Source: Melitaea cinxia
Lineage: Eukaryota > Arthropoda > Insecta > Lepidoptera > Nymphalidae
Direction: 5' to 3'
DNA: 64,000 nt
Assembly: GCF_905220565.1 (NCBI RefSeq)
Contig: NC_059416.1
Coordinates: forward strand, 7,626,001 to 7,690,000
The position numbers and the translations under genes were made by a program. This document shows, in pieces, positions 47,506 to 58,563 of the stretch (position 1 is its first letter; every line of letters begins with the position of its first letter). The notes below the pieces were generated by a model. The model had not been told where the DNA came from and did not search any database. It saw nothing but the letters and a program-made list of their open reading frames with translations.

Positions 47506-49227
47506 TTAGTTGTTGTTTTGATTATTTTTTTTAAAGAACTGTTGTTTTATTTTATTTTGAAAAATATTTTTTGAACCTTTGAAAATATCTACGTCTTGAA
47601 ATTTCAAATTGTATGAGTTAGGTAATCTTGTAAGTATATAATTCTGTACATAGTTGGTGGAGAACTTCGGGACATAAAATAAGGCAGTGTGTCTTGTGCG
47701 TCGTGAAGGGTTGTTTAGTATAATGCGTTCAGCAAGCTCCGGGCAGTTGATGCGGCCACGAAATATATCATACAATAGCCCCATGTCTAATACCTCCCTG
47801 CGTTCCGTTAACGTCAGAAGGTTATAAGCTCGGCAGATATCTACGTATTCATCACTTATATCGGCTTTTTTACACTTAAATTTAAGGTGATGAACAAATT
47901 TCTTTTGTACACTTTCAATGCGTTTTATATAAACATCATACCTTGGAGACCATATAGGAGCAGCGTATTCTAAGATGCTTCTAACGTATGCATAATAAAC
48001 TATTTTGAAGCTAAGAAGATTTTTAAAGGGACTACAGGTTCGTATGACAAAACCAAGATTTCTTAGTGCTTTGGATCTAATTAAATCAATATGAGAAGAC
48101 ATTAACATTTTGCTATCAAAATATACACCTAAATCACGGACTAAATTTGTTCTGCCAATTTCAACACCATTAAAATTATATTTAAAGAGAATGGGGTTAT
48201 TTTTACGAGTAAAACTAATACATTGACATTTCTGAATACTAACATTTATATTGTTCTTTGTATAGTAATAAAATAGGTTGTTAAGATCATGTTGTAACCG
48301 CTTACAATCATCAACCGTGCGTACGCTCATGTATACTTTTTTGTCGTCAGCATAGAGTAAGTGTTTTGAGTTTACAAGAACCGTACTAATGTCATAAATA
48401 TACGCGCTATAGAAAAGAGGGCCGAGATGAGATCCCTGGGGTATTCCAGAGGGTACATGGATGTAGTCGGACCTATAACCTCCAAGAACAACAGTCTGCG
48501 TACGGTTTGTAAGATATGATCGCACCCAACGTAACAAATCACCATGAATTCCGAGACCGTGTAGCTTTTCAAGAAGGATGTCATGGTCTACACGGTCGAA
48601 AGTTTTCTCAAAATCCGTATAGACCACGTCAACCTGTCCACCCTTCTCCATTGCCTTTAAAACAAAATCAGAAAATATAGCTAAATTAGATAAGGTTGAC
48701 CTACCGCGTATGAATCCGTGTTGTGTATGTGGGATGCCCTTAGCAATAATTGAGTAGATATCTTCATACACTACTTTTTCAAACAACTTAGCGATAGTAT
48801 TGAGAATGGATATTGGACGATAGTTAGAAATTAATGATTTTGAACCTTTTTTATGGACGGGAACAATTTGGGCTTTTTTCCAGGCATCAGGTAAAATTCC
48901 TTGTTGTAGTGACCTGTCAAACAATATTGCAATAGGATAGCAGAGGCTGTCAACACAAGAAACGAAAAACAATGGCGGGATACCGTCACATCCTGCACCT
49001 TTACTTGTGTCTATAGTACGTAAAATTTTCAAAACATTATGTTTGTTAACATTAATTTTGGACAAACAGTCACTACTAGAGTTGTAGGGTTTGCTCCCTG
49101 AGGTCTTAAAAAACACTTTCAAAAAACTTGTGAAATGCGTTACATATATCATCGCCCTTGGTATAGTCAATATTGTTATGTGTGAATTTAGAAGGATAGT
49201 TTGCAGATCCCATTTTGTTTTTAACAT
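47506..49227 (-). pseudogene. LINE ORF2, C-terminal part: reverse transcriptase, separated by one frameshift
   Basis: 573-residue open frame; the genuine homology starts at about 49110, where it takes over from the endonuclease frame. Reverse-transcriptase motifs in order: GCDGIPP, PISILNTIAKLFEKV, HGFIRGRSTLSNL, VVYTDFEKTFDRVDHDILL (first catalytic Asp), SGIPQGSHLGPL and YADD (catalytic pair). After these come RDLGVYFD and the thumb region with ILEYAAPIWSP. The C-terminal ~120 residues (RREVLDMGLL..) match the truncated LINE at 44420-44942 in pattern. No other stop is present. Together with the upstream endonuclease it forms the ORF2 of one element. The F in FDRVDH and K-T-F preceding it are mild departures from the usual K-A-F. 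Confidence 0.88.
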
Positions 49228-50434
49228 ATTTCCAAAAGTATTTAGGTGATGTTTTAATGAGTTTTTCAGAAGAGCTAGTGAAAAAATCGAAACAGGCTTT
49301 TTTAACTCGGTGCTGTCTTTCTCTTAGTAAACTAAACTCATCATAGTCTCTGGGGTTACCGTACTTTTTCCATCGCTTATGAAGTTTATTTTTTTCTTTA
49401 ATAATTTTTATTAGGGCACGGCTATACCATGAAGGATATGATTTTTTATAAGAAACTTTTATGGGTACTAATAAAGAAATACATGATTGAATGATGTTAT
49501 AAAATATTGTTACAGCGTCATTTACCGAATCGCAAGATAACAAATGTTTCCAATCGAATTTTTTGAGGTAATTGTTAATATCATCATAATTACATTTGTA
49601 GAAATTGGGAGTTTGTACTTTATTCTCAAGTAAAGGGGATACGTTTAAATCTAAAACATCTATATTTAATGCTGGATGATATTTATCCTCAACAATGATT
49701 GGTCTTGATACTATATGCGATACGGAGCACGGAGTGTTGCTAAAGCATAAATCTAATATTTTACTAAATTCATTCTCAACTAAATTATATTGTTTTAATC
49801 CTAGGAAGTACATTAGATCTACAAATGAATTAGCACTATCAGATACGACTTTAGAACCCGAGTAAAGGTTTAAATATTCATTATAGTTGGTCCAGGATAA
49901 ACAAGGTAGGTTAAAATCGCCTAGCAATAGTAAGTTATCAAAAGGAAACCTATCAATTATGTGTTGTATATTTTTTTCCAATTCTACATAACGAATATTA
50001 AAGTCGTTCAAATCAGGTGGCAAATAAACCAGAATAATACGTAGTGTGTGGTGTGAGTTTATAACATTTGCTGGTATAGATAAACACAGTGACTCAGTGG
50101 CAGGGGTGCCTCGCCACTCTAAACACGGTACTGGATCCAGATCCCGTCGCACACATAACATAACACCACCTCCTCTACTTTTGTTTGTTGCTAAGCTTTC
50201 TCGATCTGAACGAAATATTACATACCTACCGTCACACAACTCCGTGTCTAAAATATCACTCTGCAACCATGTTTCTGTGAATGATAAAATGTCATAATCA
50301 TTCATTAGTATATTATTATATAAATGTAAACATTTGGTTCGTAGGCCACGAACATTTTGATAGTAGATATTTAGATTCGTATTACTTAAAAAACTATTAT
50401 AATTAGCCATCTTCATATGTAAGAAATATTCCAA
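49106..50434 (-). pseudogene. LINE ORF2, N-terminal part: apurinic-like endonuclease, cut by a frameshift
   Basis: 442-residue frame with the exonuclease-endonuclease-phosphatase motifs of LINEs: IYYQNVRGLRTK near residue 23, SFTETWL, a GGGVMLCVR strand, LLLGDFNLP and a late YHPAL motif. This domain nicks target DNA to prime reverse transcription. The remaining ~150 residues are the linker to the reverse transcriptase, including KYFWKYVKNK. The frame stops at 49106-49108 inside a six-T tract (minus strand; 49108-49113 on the plus strand as A). The following reverse-transcriptase frame continues from the same point, so the ORF is broken by what looks like a single-base homopolymer indel. A real mutation, programmed slippage and a sequencing error are all possible. 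Confidence 0.85.
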
Positions 50435-50736
50435 TTATTAAACAAGTGTACATATAAATGTACACGCAGTCAAACATACAGTATATGTATAATAATAGCA
50501 TATAATATTTTAGAAAACTTGATATTGTCTGAATAATTATAATATTTGTATAAAAGTATAGCAGCGAGATGTAGTTAACTGTGTAAGCATATATAAAATA
50601 ATATATATTTTTATATATAAAATAATTATTTAATAATAAATAGTGTTTAAATACATATGAGATATAATAGATATATAATTTAGTACTTCCCTTGGGTATC
50701 ATAACTGTTGTTCTAAATTAAATATAGTAAAAATAA

Positions 50737-51711
50737 TCACTTTATCTTTTCTAAGTCTTTTGTGCTTGTGATATTTAAAAAAGGTGATGTGTCGTTTTTT
50801 CTTACAAAAATTTTTTCGTTACGGATCCAGACGTGTTGGAAGGCGGCAATGGCTGCAGCTTCACGAGTTTTCTTAAGAAGCGTTTTGTTGAACGGAGTTA
50901 GATGCTCGTTTATATAAATTTTTTTGGACTCTATGGATTTCATAAGTCCTAGTTCAGCAGTGGTGAGTCCTTTTTTTCTGCGAATAGCAGATATGATTTT
51001 ATCTTTCAGTACCTGATTACTCATTTTGGCAACAATATTTTTAGGCAATTTCGTGTTTGTAATTTTTTGCGGCACTCGGTATATGCTTATGATATTTTGT
51101 TTAGATGCTTGAACATCTAAGGCCGTACATATTGATAAAAATATCTGAGTAAGGTCTTCATTTTTCTTCTCGGGAAATCCGGATATTTCTATATCACACA
51201 TGCGGTCACGCTGCTGTTGAATATTTAAATCTCGTTCAACATTTAAAAGACGGTATTTGTATGTTTCAACTTCTTTTTCGATTTTTTTAATTTCAATAAT
51301 ATCTTTAGACATAGCTTGTGTTTTAATTTTGAGATCATCGAATGATTTTGTGTGAAAGTCTAATGATTTAGAAAGGTCAGCGAGGTCATTTCTAAATTGA
51401 ATTTGTTGTTGCGATAAAATTTCAATATTTTTTGTTACTGTACTTACTTGAGTTTTAATTTCTGTAATTTCGGATCTTATATTGTGCATAAACTCATCAT
51501 TAGACTGCTTTATATTTTCAAGATATGACATTATCTCTTTCCTAAATTTGTTAAAGTCCGCCCTCTGAACACGGTCTGTTTCTTGTTGTTTACGCTTCCG
51601 TTTAATGATTCGGGAATCTGAGGTTGTAGAATCGTAATCCGTGTGGTCAGGACGCGAGCCGGCGAGTGTGGGACCCGAGTATTTTTTAGATGGTGTATGC
51701 CTGACGCTCAT
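50737..51711 (-). CDS. LINE ORF1: coiled-coil nucleic-acid-binding protein with FP25-like C-terminal domain
   Basis: Open 324-residue frame. The N-terminal ~60 residues are basic and polar (KRKRKQQ), consistent with RNA binding. Residues ~60-165 are a heptad-rich helical region typical of ORF1 coiled-coil multimerisation. The C-terminal half has ISGFPEKKNED, then YINEHLTPFNKTLLKK and WIRNEKIFVRKN. That pattern is familiar from insect LINE ORF1 proteins that share a domain with the baculovirus FP25K protein. It probably coats LINE RNA and chaperones target-primed reverse transcription. It lies about 300 bases upstream of ORF2, as in two-ORF LINEs. It is intact, with no internal stop. The gap 50435-50736 is an AT-rich inter-ORF spacer. 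Confidence 0.75.
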   Translation of the reverse strand: MSVRHTPSKKYSGPTLAGSRPDHTDYDSTTSDSRIIKRKRKQQETDRVQRADFNKFRKEIMSYLENIKQSNDEFMHNIRSEITEIKTQVSTVTKNIEILSQQQIQFRNDLADLSKSLDFHTKSFDDLKIKTQAMSKDIIEIKKIEKEVETYKYRLLNVERDLNIQQQRDRMCDIEISGFPEKKNEDLTQIFLSICTALDVQASKQNIISIYRVPQKITNTKLPKNIVAKMSNQVLKDKIISAIRRKKGLTTAELGLMKSIESKKIYINEHLTPFNKTLLKKTREAAAIAAFQHVWIRNEKIFVRKNDTSPFLNITSTKDLEKIK

Positions 51712-51883
51712 AGTTAGTCGTATATACTAATTACGTATTATACTTTTTATGGGTTTACTTACTCAACAGACACTGTAATTTTGTTGTAAATTATCTAAAT
51801 GATGTATTATTTTACTTAAATAAAAATTTTTAAAATTTGACACACGTCTGTTCGCTCAAGCGTTGACAACGTCGATAAAATAA

Positions 51884-52465
51884 TTGATTGATTGATTGAT
51901 TGGTTTAATGGCTTTCAGTTGTGCCAGAGAAGCACGGTTGATTCCGCCAATGTCACGTAGAGTGGAGAACACACGTAGGAGATTGATTGATCGGTGCAGT
52001 TGAGATAACAGTCTCAATTTAATTTTGAAAACAGGCAAAATAGTAAGACTTTCATTGTTACACCTTAACCTAAAACAACACAAACATTTAATGTTAGACT
52101 AAGACAACCACTGTTAGTAACTAAACTATTACAAACTAATTACACTAGGACAGACACATGGTTTATTTACAACTTAATTTTATTTATTTCAAAATATTTA
52201 CACAAAAATGTACAGTAGGGACTAAACACTAACATTAACAAACATTGAACATTTATAGGGCGGGGAATATCATAGGGAAGGATGTCATATATAGGACGGA
52301 GGAGTTTGGGACAGGAAAAAAGGATGTGGGAAACCGTGCCTTCGTCAAGGCCACATTCACACAATGAGTGGTCACGAACTCTGATTTTGGCAAGATGAAC
52401 AGGTGTACACGCATGACCAAGACGCAAGCGACATATGCTGGATGTGACCCAGCGACTAGCATGTC
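51884..52465 (-). pseudogene. 5'-truncated LINE fragment: ORF2 C-terminal zinc-knuckle region plus 3'UTR
   Basis: 52167-52462 encodes MRLGHACTPVHLAKI then DHSLCECGLDEGTVSHILFSC, the Cys/His cluster found at the C-terminus of ORF2 in Jockey/R1-type LINEs. Downstream sequence (to ~51900) ends in an ATCA tandem tail at about 51885-51900. Its 5' side stops abruptly at the foldback element boundary near 52465. It lies just upstream of the full LINE but is a separate insertion of another lineage. Inactive. Confidence 0.7.
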
Positions 52466-53078
52466 GATAAAATATAATCAGGTTTCCGACTGCGTGAAGT
52501 AAACGTATAGTAAGTATTACTAGGTTTTTATAGGTATTACTAGGTTATAATATATGTAATATAAATAATAAACAATAAATTTAATAGTATAGGATATAGG
52601 ATAATGTAATTGTAACGATAAGGCTTTATATATGTACTTAAGAAGATAGGATTAGTCATATAATATATTAATAAAAATTAAAAAAAAATGGATAAATTTT
52701 TTTTCTAAGAACACAAAAAAAGTACCTACTAACAATAATATAGGTTAAGTGTACATTGTAAGTATCAAATAAGTGTACATATTATATTGTAGCTAGAAAA
52801 TAAGTGTAAATATAATAAAAATAATAACTATTAAAAAAATATGTAAAATAGTCTTGATCAGTGGACTCACGTCAATTTTTAGAGATTCTAAGGCTAGCTA
52901 TTATGTTTTCTAAAGTTGCAGTTGAAGTGCCGATGCATGTTTAAATAAAAAAATAAATAAATATGGAATGACAAATGCACGGGCATCATAAGCCCGTGGA
53001 TATATCACTTACATAAAAAAACCTAGTAATACTTAAGACGTTTACTTCACGCAGTCGGAAACCTGATTATATTTTATC
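52466..53078. mobile_element. Foldback/MITE-like element with ~62-bp terminal inverted repeats
   Basis: The left arm (52466-52528) and the reverse complement of the right arm (53016-53078) are identical for the first 41 bases, beginning GATAAAATATAATCAGG, then continue with few differences to the run CTAGGTTTTT. The ~490-base AT-rich interior has no ORF. No target duplication is evident. Confidence 0.75.
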
Positions 53079-53121
53079 ATTTCTGTTCTTATTGCGTTTA
53101 TTACTATTTGTGGTAATATGT

Positions 53122-53388
53122 ACGTTTTTATATAACTAGATTGGTAAACAAGCATACGGCTCACCTGAAGATAAGCGATTACCGTAGCTTATAGACGTCT
53201 GTAACACCAAAAGCATCGCAAGCACGTTGCCATCCCTAATTCCCCCCAGGAGCTCGGTTCACCTTACTCACCAACAGGAACACAATACTGCTTGAAAACA
53301 GTGTTATTTAGCTGTGATCTCCTGTAAGGTCGAGGTACTACCCCAGTCAGGCCGCTCCATATTTTGGGCAGGAAATTTTCGGTTCTGC
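53122..53388 (+). repeat. GTAAGCGATTACCG-family interspersed repeat, best-preserved copy
   Basis: Has AAGATAAGCGATTACCGTAG, CACCAACAGGAACACAATAC, TGTAAGGTCGAGGTACTACC and GCCGCTCCATATTTTGGGCA. About 265 bp, no ORF, directly after the foldback element. Confidence 0.65.
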
Positions 53389-53743
53389 CCTAAAAAAATT
53401 AACAAATCTAGAAAAGGATCTCCTTTGAGAAGATTAAAGCTATGTCAAAAAAGAAATCAAAAATTACTCTAATCAAGTACTCCTAGGCTTTAAAAGGACT
53501 TTTCAATTGCCGGTTTACAAATAAAATATTTTTTATTAATTAATTAATTGAAGTTTAAGCTACCACTGACTCGAAATGTAGATTCTACAAAGAAGAATTG
53601 GAAAGAAACTCTAGTGTTCAAAGACCTAGTCGTGTATAATATAATAGGTTGACATATGAAGTTGCCTTTTTAATGAAATAAGTTAAAACGCGCTTTTTTC
53701 TATATTTTTTATTTTTATTATTAAAAGTAAAATACCCATGGAA

Positions 53744-54028
53744 TCATTTTTGCCAACGTAGTGGTAACTTATTGATGCCTTTCTTGAAAATCTCTGCTGA
53801 ACGGGAGGCAACGAGCTCTTCAAAGACATTTTGTACTGCCTCTCGGGTATTGAATTTTTTTCCCACCAAAAAGTTATCCAAATTCTGGAAAAAGTGGAAG
53901 TCTGTAGGGGCAAGATCTGGTGAGTACGGTGGATGACGGAGAACTTCAAATCCCAGCTCTTGTAACTTGGAGGCCGTCTGCTGTGCAGTATGAGGTCGCG
54001 CGTTGTCGTGCAAGAGCAGCGGAGCCAA
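53744..54028 (-). pseudogene. Mariner transposase, C-terminal catalytic piece
   Basis: About 94 residues with LLLHDNARPHTA (second catalytic Asp) and PPYSPDLAPTDFHFFQNL (third catalytic Asp). I count 34 residues between the two Asp, which gives the DD34D signature of mariner. It ends at NKLPLRWQK. An overlapping frame (53683-53949) carries the same region shifted, so a further frameshift is likely near the C-terminus. Non-functional. Confidence 0.88.
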
Positions 54029-54379
54029 GCGATTGACCAGAGCTGGTTGGAGACATGCGCGCTTCCCTCCCCATTATTGTGTTTAGTTCTTCACAGTACA
54101 CATCTGCAGTAATGCTCATGCCGCTTGGTAAGAAGCTGAATGATGATGAATTACACCGGCGCTAGACCACTAAACCGTTAGCATCACTTTATTAGGGGTC
54201 ATTTTTCGTTTAGAGTATTGTTTAGGTACTGAATCAGGGTCTAATCAACTAGCTGAACGCTTGCGATTGTCGAATAGAATCCATTTTTCGTCACAAGTGA
54301 CAATTCGATTCAATATGCCTTCGTTTGTATGTCTGTTGAGCACTGCAAGGAACGTCTCGACGCGTATTTTGCGCTGGCG

Positions 54380-54736
54380 TTAATTCAATTCGTGAGACAC
54401 CCATTTGTCGAGCTTCTTTACCTTGCCAATTTGATGCAAATGGACCAATATTATTTTAGTGCTATCTTCGAAAGCTGCTACTAATTCAACTGTAGTTTGA
54501 GAATGATCAGCCTCCACAATCGCCTTTAATTCGTCTTTGTCGACCAACATTTTCGGCCGACCACGTAGTTCATTTCTTAGGTCAAAATTTCTGAAACGAA
54601 AGCGAGCATACCAATAACGGGTGGTACGATCTTTAGTAGTGTTCGCACCGTAAACGTCTTTGATGTTGCGTGCCGCTTCTGCCGCTTTGCTACCACGATG
54701 GAACTCATACTCCATAATCCCTCGAATTTTTAACAT
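54380..54736 (-). pseudogene. Mariner transposase, N-terminal DNA-binding half
   Basis: About 118 residues: LKIRGIMEYEFHRGSKAAEA, RYWYARFRFRNFDLRNE, GRPKMLVDKDELKAIVEAD, then VHLHQIGKVKKLDKWVSHEL. This is the paired helix-turn-helix region and linker of mariner/SETMAR-type transposases (WVPHEL motif read here as WVSHEL). The frame ends just after this motif; the block with the first catalytic Asp is not open. Confidence 0.85.
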
Positions 54737-54940
54737 ATCTGTGATTAAAAAAAAAATACGTACAAATTTGATGTAAACAGAACGCTATAAAAAATAATTC
54801 TATATTTTTAAAATAAAAATTATTTGAAATTCGAGTTCTTAGGGAAGTTTTTTTTTATTTTTGAAATAGCTAGTACGACAAAAGGGCAATTTCAGAGGTA
54901 AAGACCTAATAATAATTTAAAAGTAATTTAAAAAGGGAAC

Positions 54941-55917
54941 TGTTACGGCCCTAGCCAGTCCAGCAGAGCCTCAGAGGTCGGGGCCCATCAGCGACCTCCC
55001 GGCGGACTGCCTAGGGTCGGGTACGGAATACCTATGGCGATCAGGATATGCGGCGTGAGCAAGCAAATACAAAAAAGGGGTTGAAAATAAGAAGGAAATT
55101 GCACTTACCTTCGAAGGGCAGCTAGGGTCTATTGAGGTCGAAGATCGCCAGGGAACGTGTGTAGGTCGTGTGGTGTGGTGTGACGTTGAGTGTAAATAGG
55201 TGTCCTGGCGGTCCCCGAAAAGGAGGCCCCAGGCCCCCAGACTTCGACAGTGAGTAGGCACCCCCGGTCACAGAATTGATTATAAAGAAATACACAAGCA
55301 GTTACAGTTACAAGCACAACAACGAATATTTACAGTTAAGTTATAAGCACAGCAATTAAATATTTACAGTTACCAAATAAATCGTTAGATATATTCACAG
55401 GGCTGCGTGCGGTCACGCCAGCCAAGAGTCCGAACCCGACATTGAGGTTCTCATAAAGCGACACAGAAAATTGCGTTCGTGCAGAGCGAACTCGAGACTT
55501 TACAGTTAAGTTATAAGTACAGCAATTAAAACGGTAGCAGTAAAGTAAGTAAGTAAGCAGTTAATAAACCACGAGGCACGCGCAAAACAATAAGTCCAAC
55601 AATGGGAACTGGCCGGCCGTCGAGCAGCGATACGGCCACACCTTGCAGAGCGGACGCGAGACTATATTCGCCGTATCGAGCAGCGATACGTCCGCTACCG
55701 TGAGAGCGGAATCGAGACTGTTCGCCGCTAAGCGGCGCGGGCGACGGCGACGGCGGGGGGCCGTGCCACCTGGCGATATCACCGATGAAGCCCATACAGA
55801 AAAAAAGCGTCGCTAACGCAGCGAAATGGTATTACAAAATCATAAGTAATAAATGACAGAGCCACGGTTAAACTAAACCCTAAGGCAATCGCTCTAAGGC
55901 GCGATTTGGCCTAAACA
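54941..55917. mobile_element. Solo LTR of an LTR retrotransposon, 977 bp, with perfect 5-bp target duplication
   Basis: Begins TGTTACGG and ends CTAAACA (TG..CA with TGTT/AACA terminal inversion). GGAAC flanks it on both sides (54936-54940 and 55918-55922). It is GC-rich compared with its surroundings. Internal direct repeats include a ~30-base segment at ~55331 and ~55501, and a ~65-base duplicated block around 55618-55735. No gag/pol remains are adjacent, so it is a recombined solo LTR. Family (Ty3/gypsy or other) and orientation are not determined. ORFs of 60-96 residues within it are not genes. Confidence 0.85.
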
Positions 55918-55922
55918 GGAAC

Positions 55923-57435
55923 TATATACACTTTCCTTGTGCCATCATGTCAAATTTACCAATTTTTTGCATCACAATATCCTCAAAATAATTAATTTAA
56001 TTTACTGTTGGTCTGCATAATTACAATTCGTGAATTTATATTATTTATTAAATCATACTAATTTCCACCTGAATCCAATCCTGTCCTACTGTAGTTGTTT
56101 GTTCAAGTGTTTAAGTGTTTTTTCGTTTATGTGTTCTATTTGTTCTTATTTATACGTAAATGATTCAAGCACATTTTAATTTTTATCTCTTATTTCCTTT
56201 TATGTTGACTTAAGCTTACCCCTAAAGTAAAAAAAAAAATAATCTCGAATATGGTAAAGAGTTAAAAGTGAAATTCCTAAACACGAAATGGAAGGCATTA
56301 AATTTCACATAAAACTCTCCTCTTCGATTTTAAGAACAGTGACTAAGTCAAAGACGTAATGGAGCTTAATTAACAATTTTTGTTTTTTTTTTATTTTCCT
56401 GGAATTAAATCAAGTGTTCAAGCAATAGTTATATTTGCTCGTAAACGAAAAAAAAAACTTTCTCAATCTTTAATTTTGATCGTCAATTAGTAGAACAATA
56501 AAATATATATATATGCATTATTAGAATTGAACCAGACACCTTTTTTTTAATTAAAAAAAAGAACCATTAAAATAGGTACAACCGTAAAAAAACTCCTCCT
56601 TTTTAAAGTCGGTTAAAGAAAAAAACTAATATATAACTAACTTATTATTTATTAAAGTTTACAAAATCTTCAATATTTAAGCGGTACTAGTATAATTTTT
56701 AAAAACACCGCTACTAGCGATGACATCTTGGTCGGCTTCTTTACACGCTTTTATATAGCACGTTGTATCATATTTTATATTATTAATGTTTAATACAATT
56801 AATGGTATTTCTGATTATTGGTTGGCCCGTAGATTTTTTATGCATCATGAACTTGTTATAACTGCTCCGCAGGTGATTTTGTTCGGAACTATCGATCAAT
56901 ATTCTTGTCACTGACAAGTAGATACAGGACATAATCCAGCGCTGACGGTTATTATCGGTTTCGTTTTCTTATACTTTTTTGGGGGTCACTTTCCAACAAA
57001 TTTTGGGTATAGTCTGGCCAAAATCATAAGGTAAGGTACAGCGTAATACACAATCATAATTGTAAATTTCTATCCGAATCTATCCATGACCTTGTGTACA
57101 TTTGTGTGTATTCAAGTGTCTACTATAATATAATATTTGTTCTAATTCCTTCGTTAAAGTACCTCGCATCGGTAACGCTTGTTTTTCTTACTATCTCATT
57201 ATTAAATTGAAGATTTACTTTTAAAAAACTTTAATTTCATTTTCAATTAAATTTTAGTTTAACCGTAACTCAAATTACTTTTCATTAATAATTGCAACAA
57301 TATTAAAATACCCTGGCCCTGTCACGTTTAGCCATAGTCTTTTTGATGATAGGTGTCAATCACGGGGCTGGAGCCCGTTTCATTCGTACTGGTCTAATAA
57401 GGGCATGTAATTCATTAAGCTTTAACTTATAAGTT
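55923..57435. other. Gene-free spacer right of the solo LTR
   Basis: AT-rich; contains the degenerate AACCGACTTC copy at 56426-56618 and nothing else recognised. Confidence 0.4.
56426..56618 (+). repeat. AACCGACTTC-ended element, internally deleted degenerate copy
   Basis: Starts TTATATTTGCTCGTAAACG followed by an A-run and ends CTCCTCCTTTTTAAAGTCGG. Most of the body is missing. Confidence 0.5.
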
Positions 57436-57680
57436 TGACGACGCGTTGGCGCAGCGGTCACAGCACTTGGCTGTTGCGCTTGCGGTCACAGCACTGGCTG
57501 TTGCGCTTGCGGTCACGCGTTTGATCCCAGCATATGACAAACATTTGTATTGGCCATGTAGATGTGTGTCACGGTCTAGACGTTTGTGCTTGTGTATTGT
57601 GTGTGGTCCCGGAACCCCGACACAAGAGAAAATCCTACTGGAGGCCGTTGAGTGTGGAGTGTTTATTTATTTATTTTATC
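57436..57680 (+). mobile_element. tRNA-derived SINE with duplicated promoter-proximal segment
   Basis: A box GTTGGCGCAGCGG; B-like GTTTGATCCC; then CGGAACCCCGACACAAGAG and a TTTATTTATTT tail. The segment GCGGTCACAGCACT..GGCTGTTGCGCTT occurs twice in tandem between the boxes. Same family as 21190-21385 and the fragment at 45222-45300. Confidence 0.75.
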
Positions 57681-57872
57681 AGTTCAGCAGTTAATGATTC
57701 AACCATAGTATTGATTATCGTTTGCATTATTACAGATGACCAGTCGATGTTCCATACATCCTCTCTTAGGCGTTCCAGATACATCTGCTTAAAATTGTGC
57801 TGCTGGATAATTTTGCCTCTGAGTTTGGGAGGATGTACTTTACGTTGGGAAAATAAGGTCCTGATAGGAGAA

Positions 57873-58312
57873 AGAGGATGTCATTAGTCCACGAGATGGA
57901 ACAAGAATAACTGGTAGCCAGGAAGAGCGCCACTGGTGGAAGGGCTTAACCCAGATTTCAGAGACAAGTATGGAATAAGCTGTGCTAGAGCTGAATGATG
58001 TGAGAAGATCAGAATAGTGAGCAAGCATGCTCTGCGATATGCACAAAGGATATGAAATTCCGTTGATTCATAAAAAGTTGAGATAATTTGTGATGGAAAT
58101 CTTTTCTTTTCATTTTTTATTTTAATTTTTTATTTGATAAAATTTTACTTTTCATTTTTTAAATTAATTATTTAAATTTTTAGTTACATTTTTACTTAAT
58201 TTTGACTTTATCATTTTAATTTTTTATTGTATTTGTGCTCTCATTGTGTTTGTTGTATGACTGTAAGCAGTATATGTGTCTCAAATAAATGTCTTTCTTT
58301 CTTTCTTTCAAA
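57873..58312 (+). mobile_element. Probable LINE 3'-end fragment with TTTC tandem tail
   Basis: The region ends CTCAAATAAATGTCTTTCTT followed by CTTT repeats, a form seen at LINE 3' ends. Only fragmentary coding resemblance is seen upstream (minus-strand NFKQMYLERLREDVWNIDWS at ~57730-57800). Clade unknown. Confidence 0.35.
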
Positions 58313-58563
58313 TTTCAAATTAGCTACAATACACACAGCTGCAGTACAGAAGCAAGTGAGTATCAGATAAAAATTTGAGTTCAGTCGAAATATTCTTTTG
58401 AAGTTCTATTTATAACACCAACCAAAGCCAAATAACGTCTTTGAATAGGCAAACGAGGTAGCTGAGGTCTAACATTTGTTGGCATGGATCTATATTGCAA
58501 GATAACAAGAAAGCTCTCCTTATATGTTCATTATCCTGGTTTTTTACCGGCAAATCAACACTG

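Larger units (their letters stand above)
47407..51830 (-). mobile_element. Near-complete CR1/Jockey-group LINE retrotransposon, 4.4 kb
   Basis: Contains ORF1 (50737-51711), the endonuclease half of ORF2 (49106-50434) and the reverse-transcriptase half (47506-49227), all minus strand and in canonical order, ending in a tandem TAAA tail at about 47407-47438. A candidate target-site duplication TAAAATTT lies at 47399-47406 and 51831-51838. It is placed as expected, but it is AT-rich, so the ends are provisional. The element appears full length with one frameshift in ORF2. Clade assignment rests on protein motifs and the short-repeat tail, not a tree. Confidence 0.85.
53645..54909 (-). mobile_element. 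Inactive mariner (DD34D) DNA transposon
   Basis: Inverted ends: left TAGGTTGACATATGAAGTTG and right (reverse complement) TTAGGTCTTTACCTCTGAAA are related and lie inside TA-rich flanks. The ~1.27-kb length is typical of mariner. The transposase is broken into pieces (53744-54028 and 54380-54736, minus strand) with decayed sequence between. Confidence 0.85.

Noticed and set aside
49106..49227. Programmed frameshift in LINE ORF2
   Set aside because: Possible at a six-base run, but CR1/Jockey-type ORF2 is normally one frame; a mutation or sequencing indel is simpler.
54971..55795. Several 60-96-residue ORFs in GC-rich sequence
   Set aside because: All lie inside the solo LTR; low-complexity S/R/P-rich peptides with no family.
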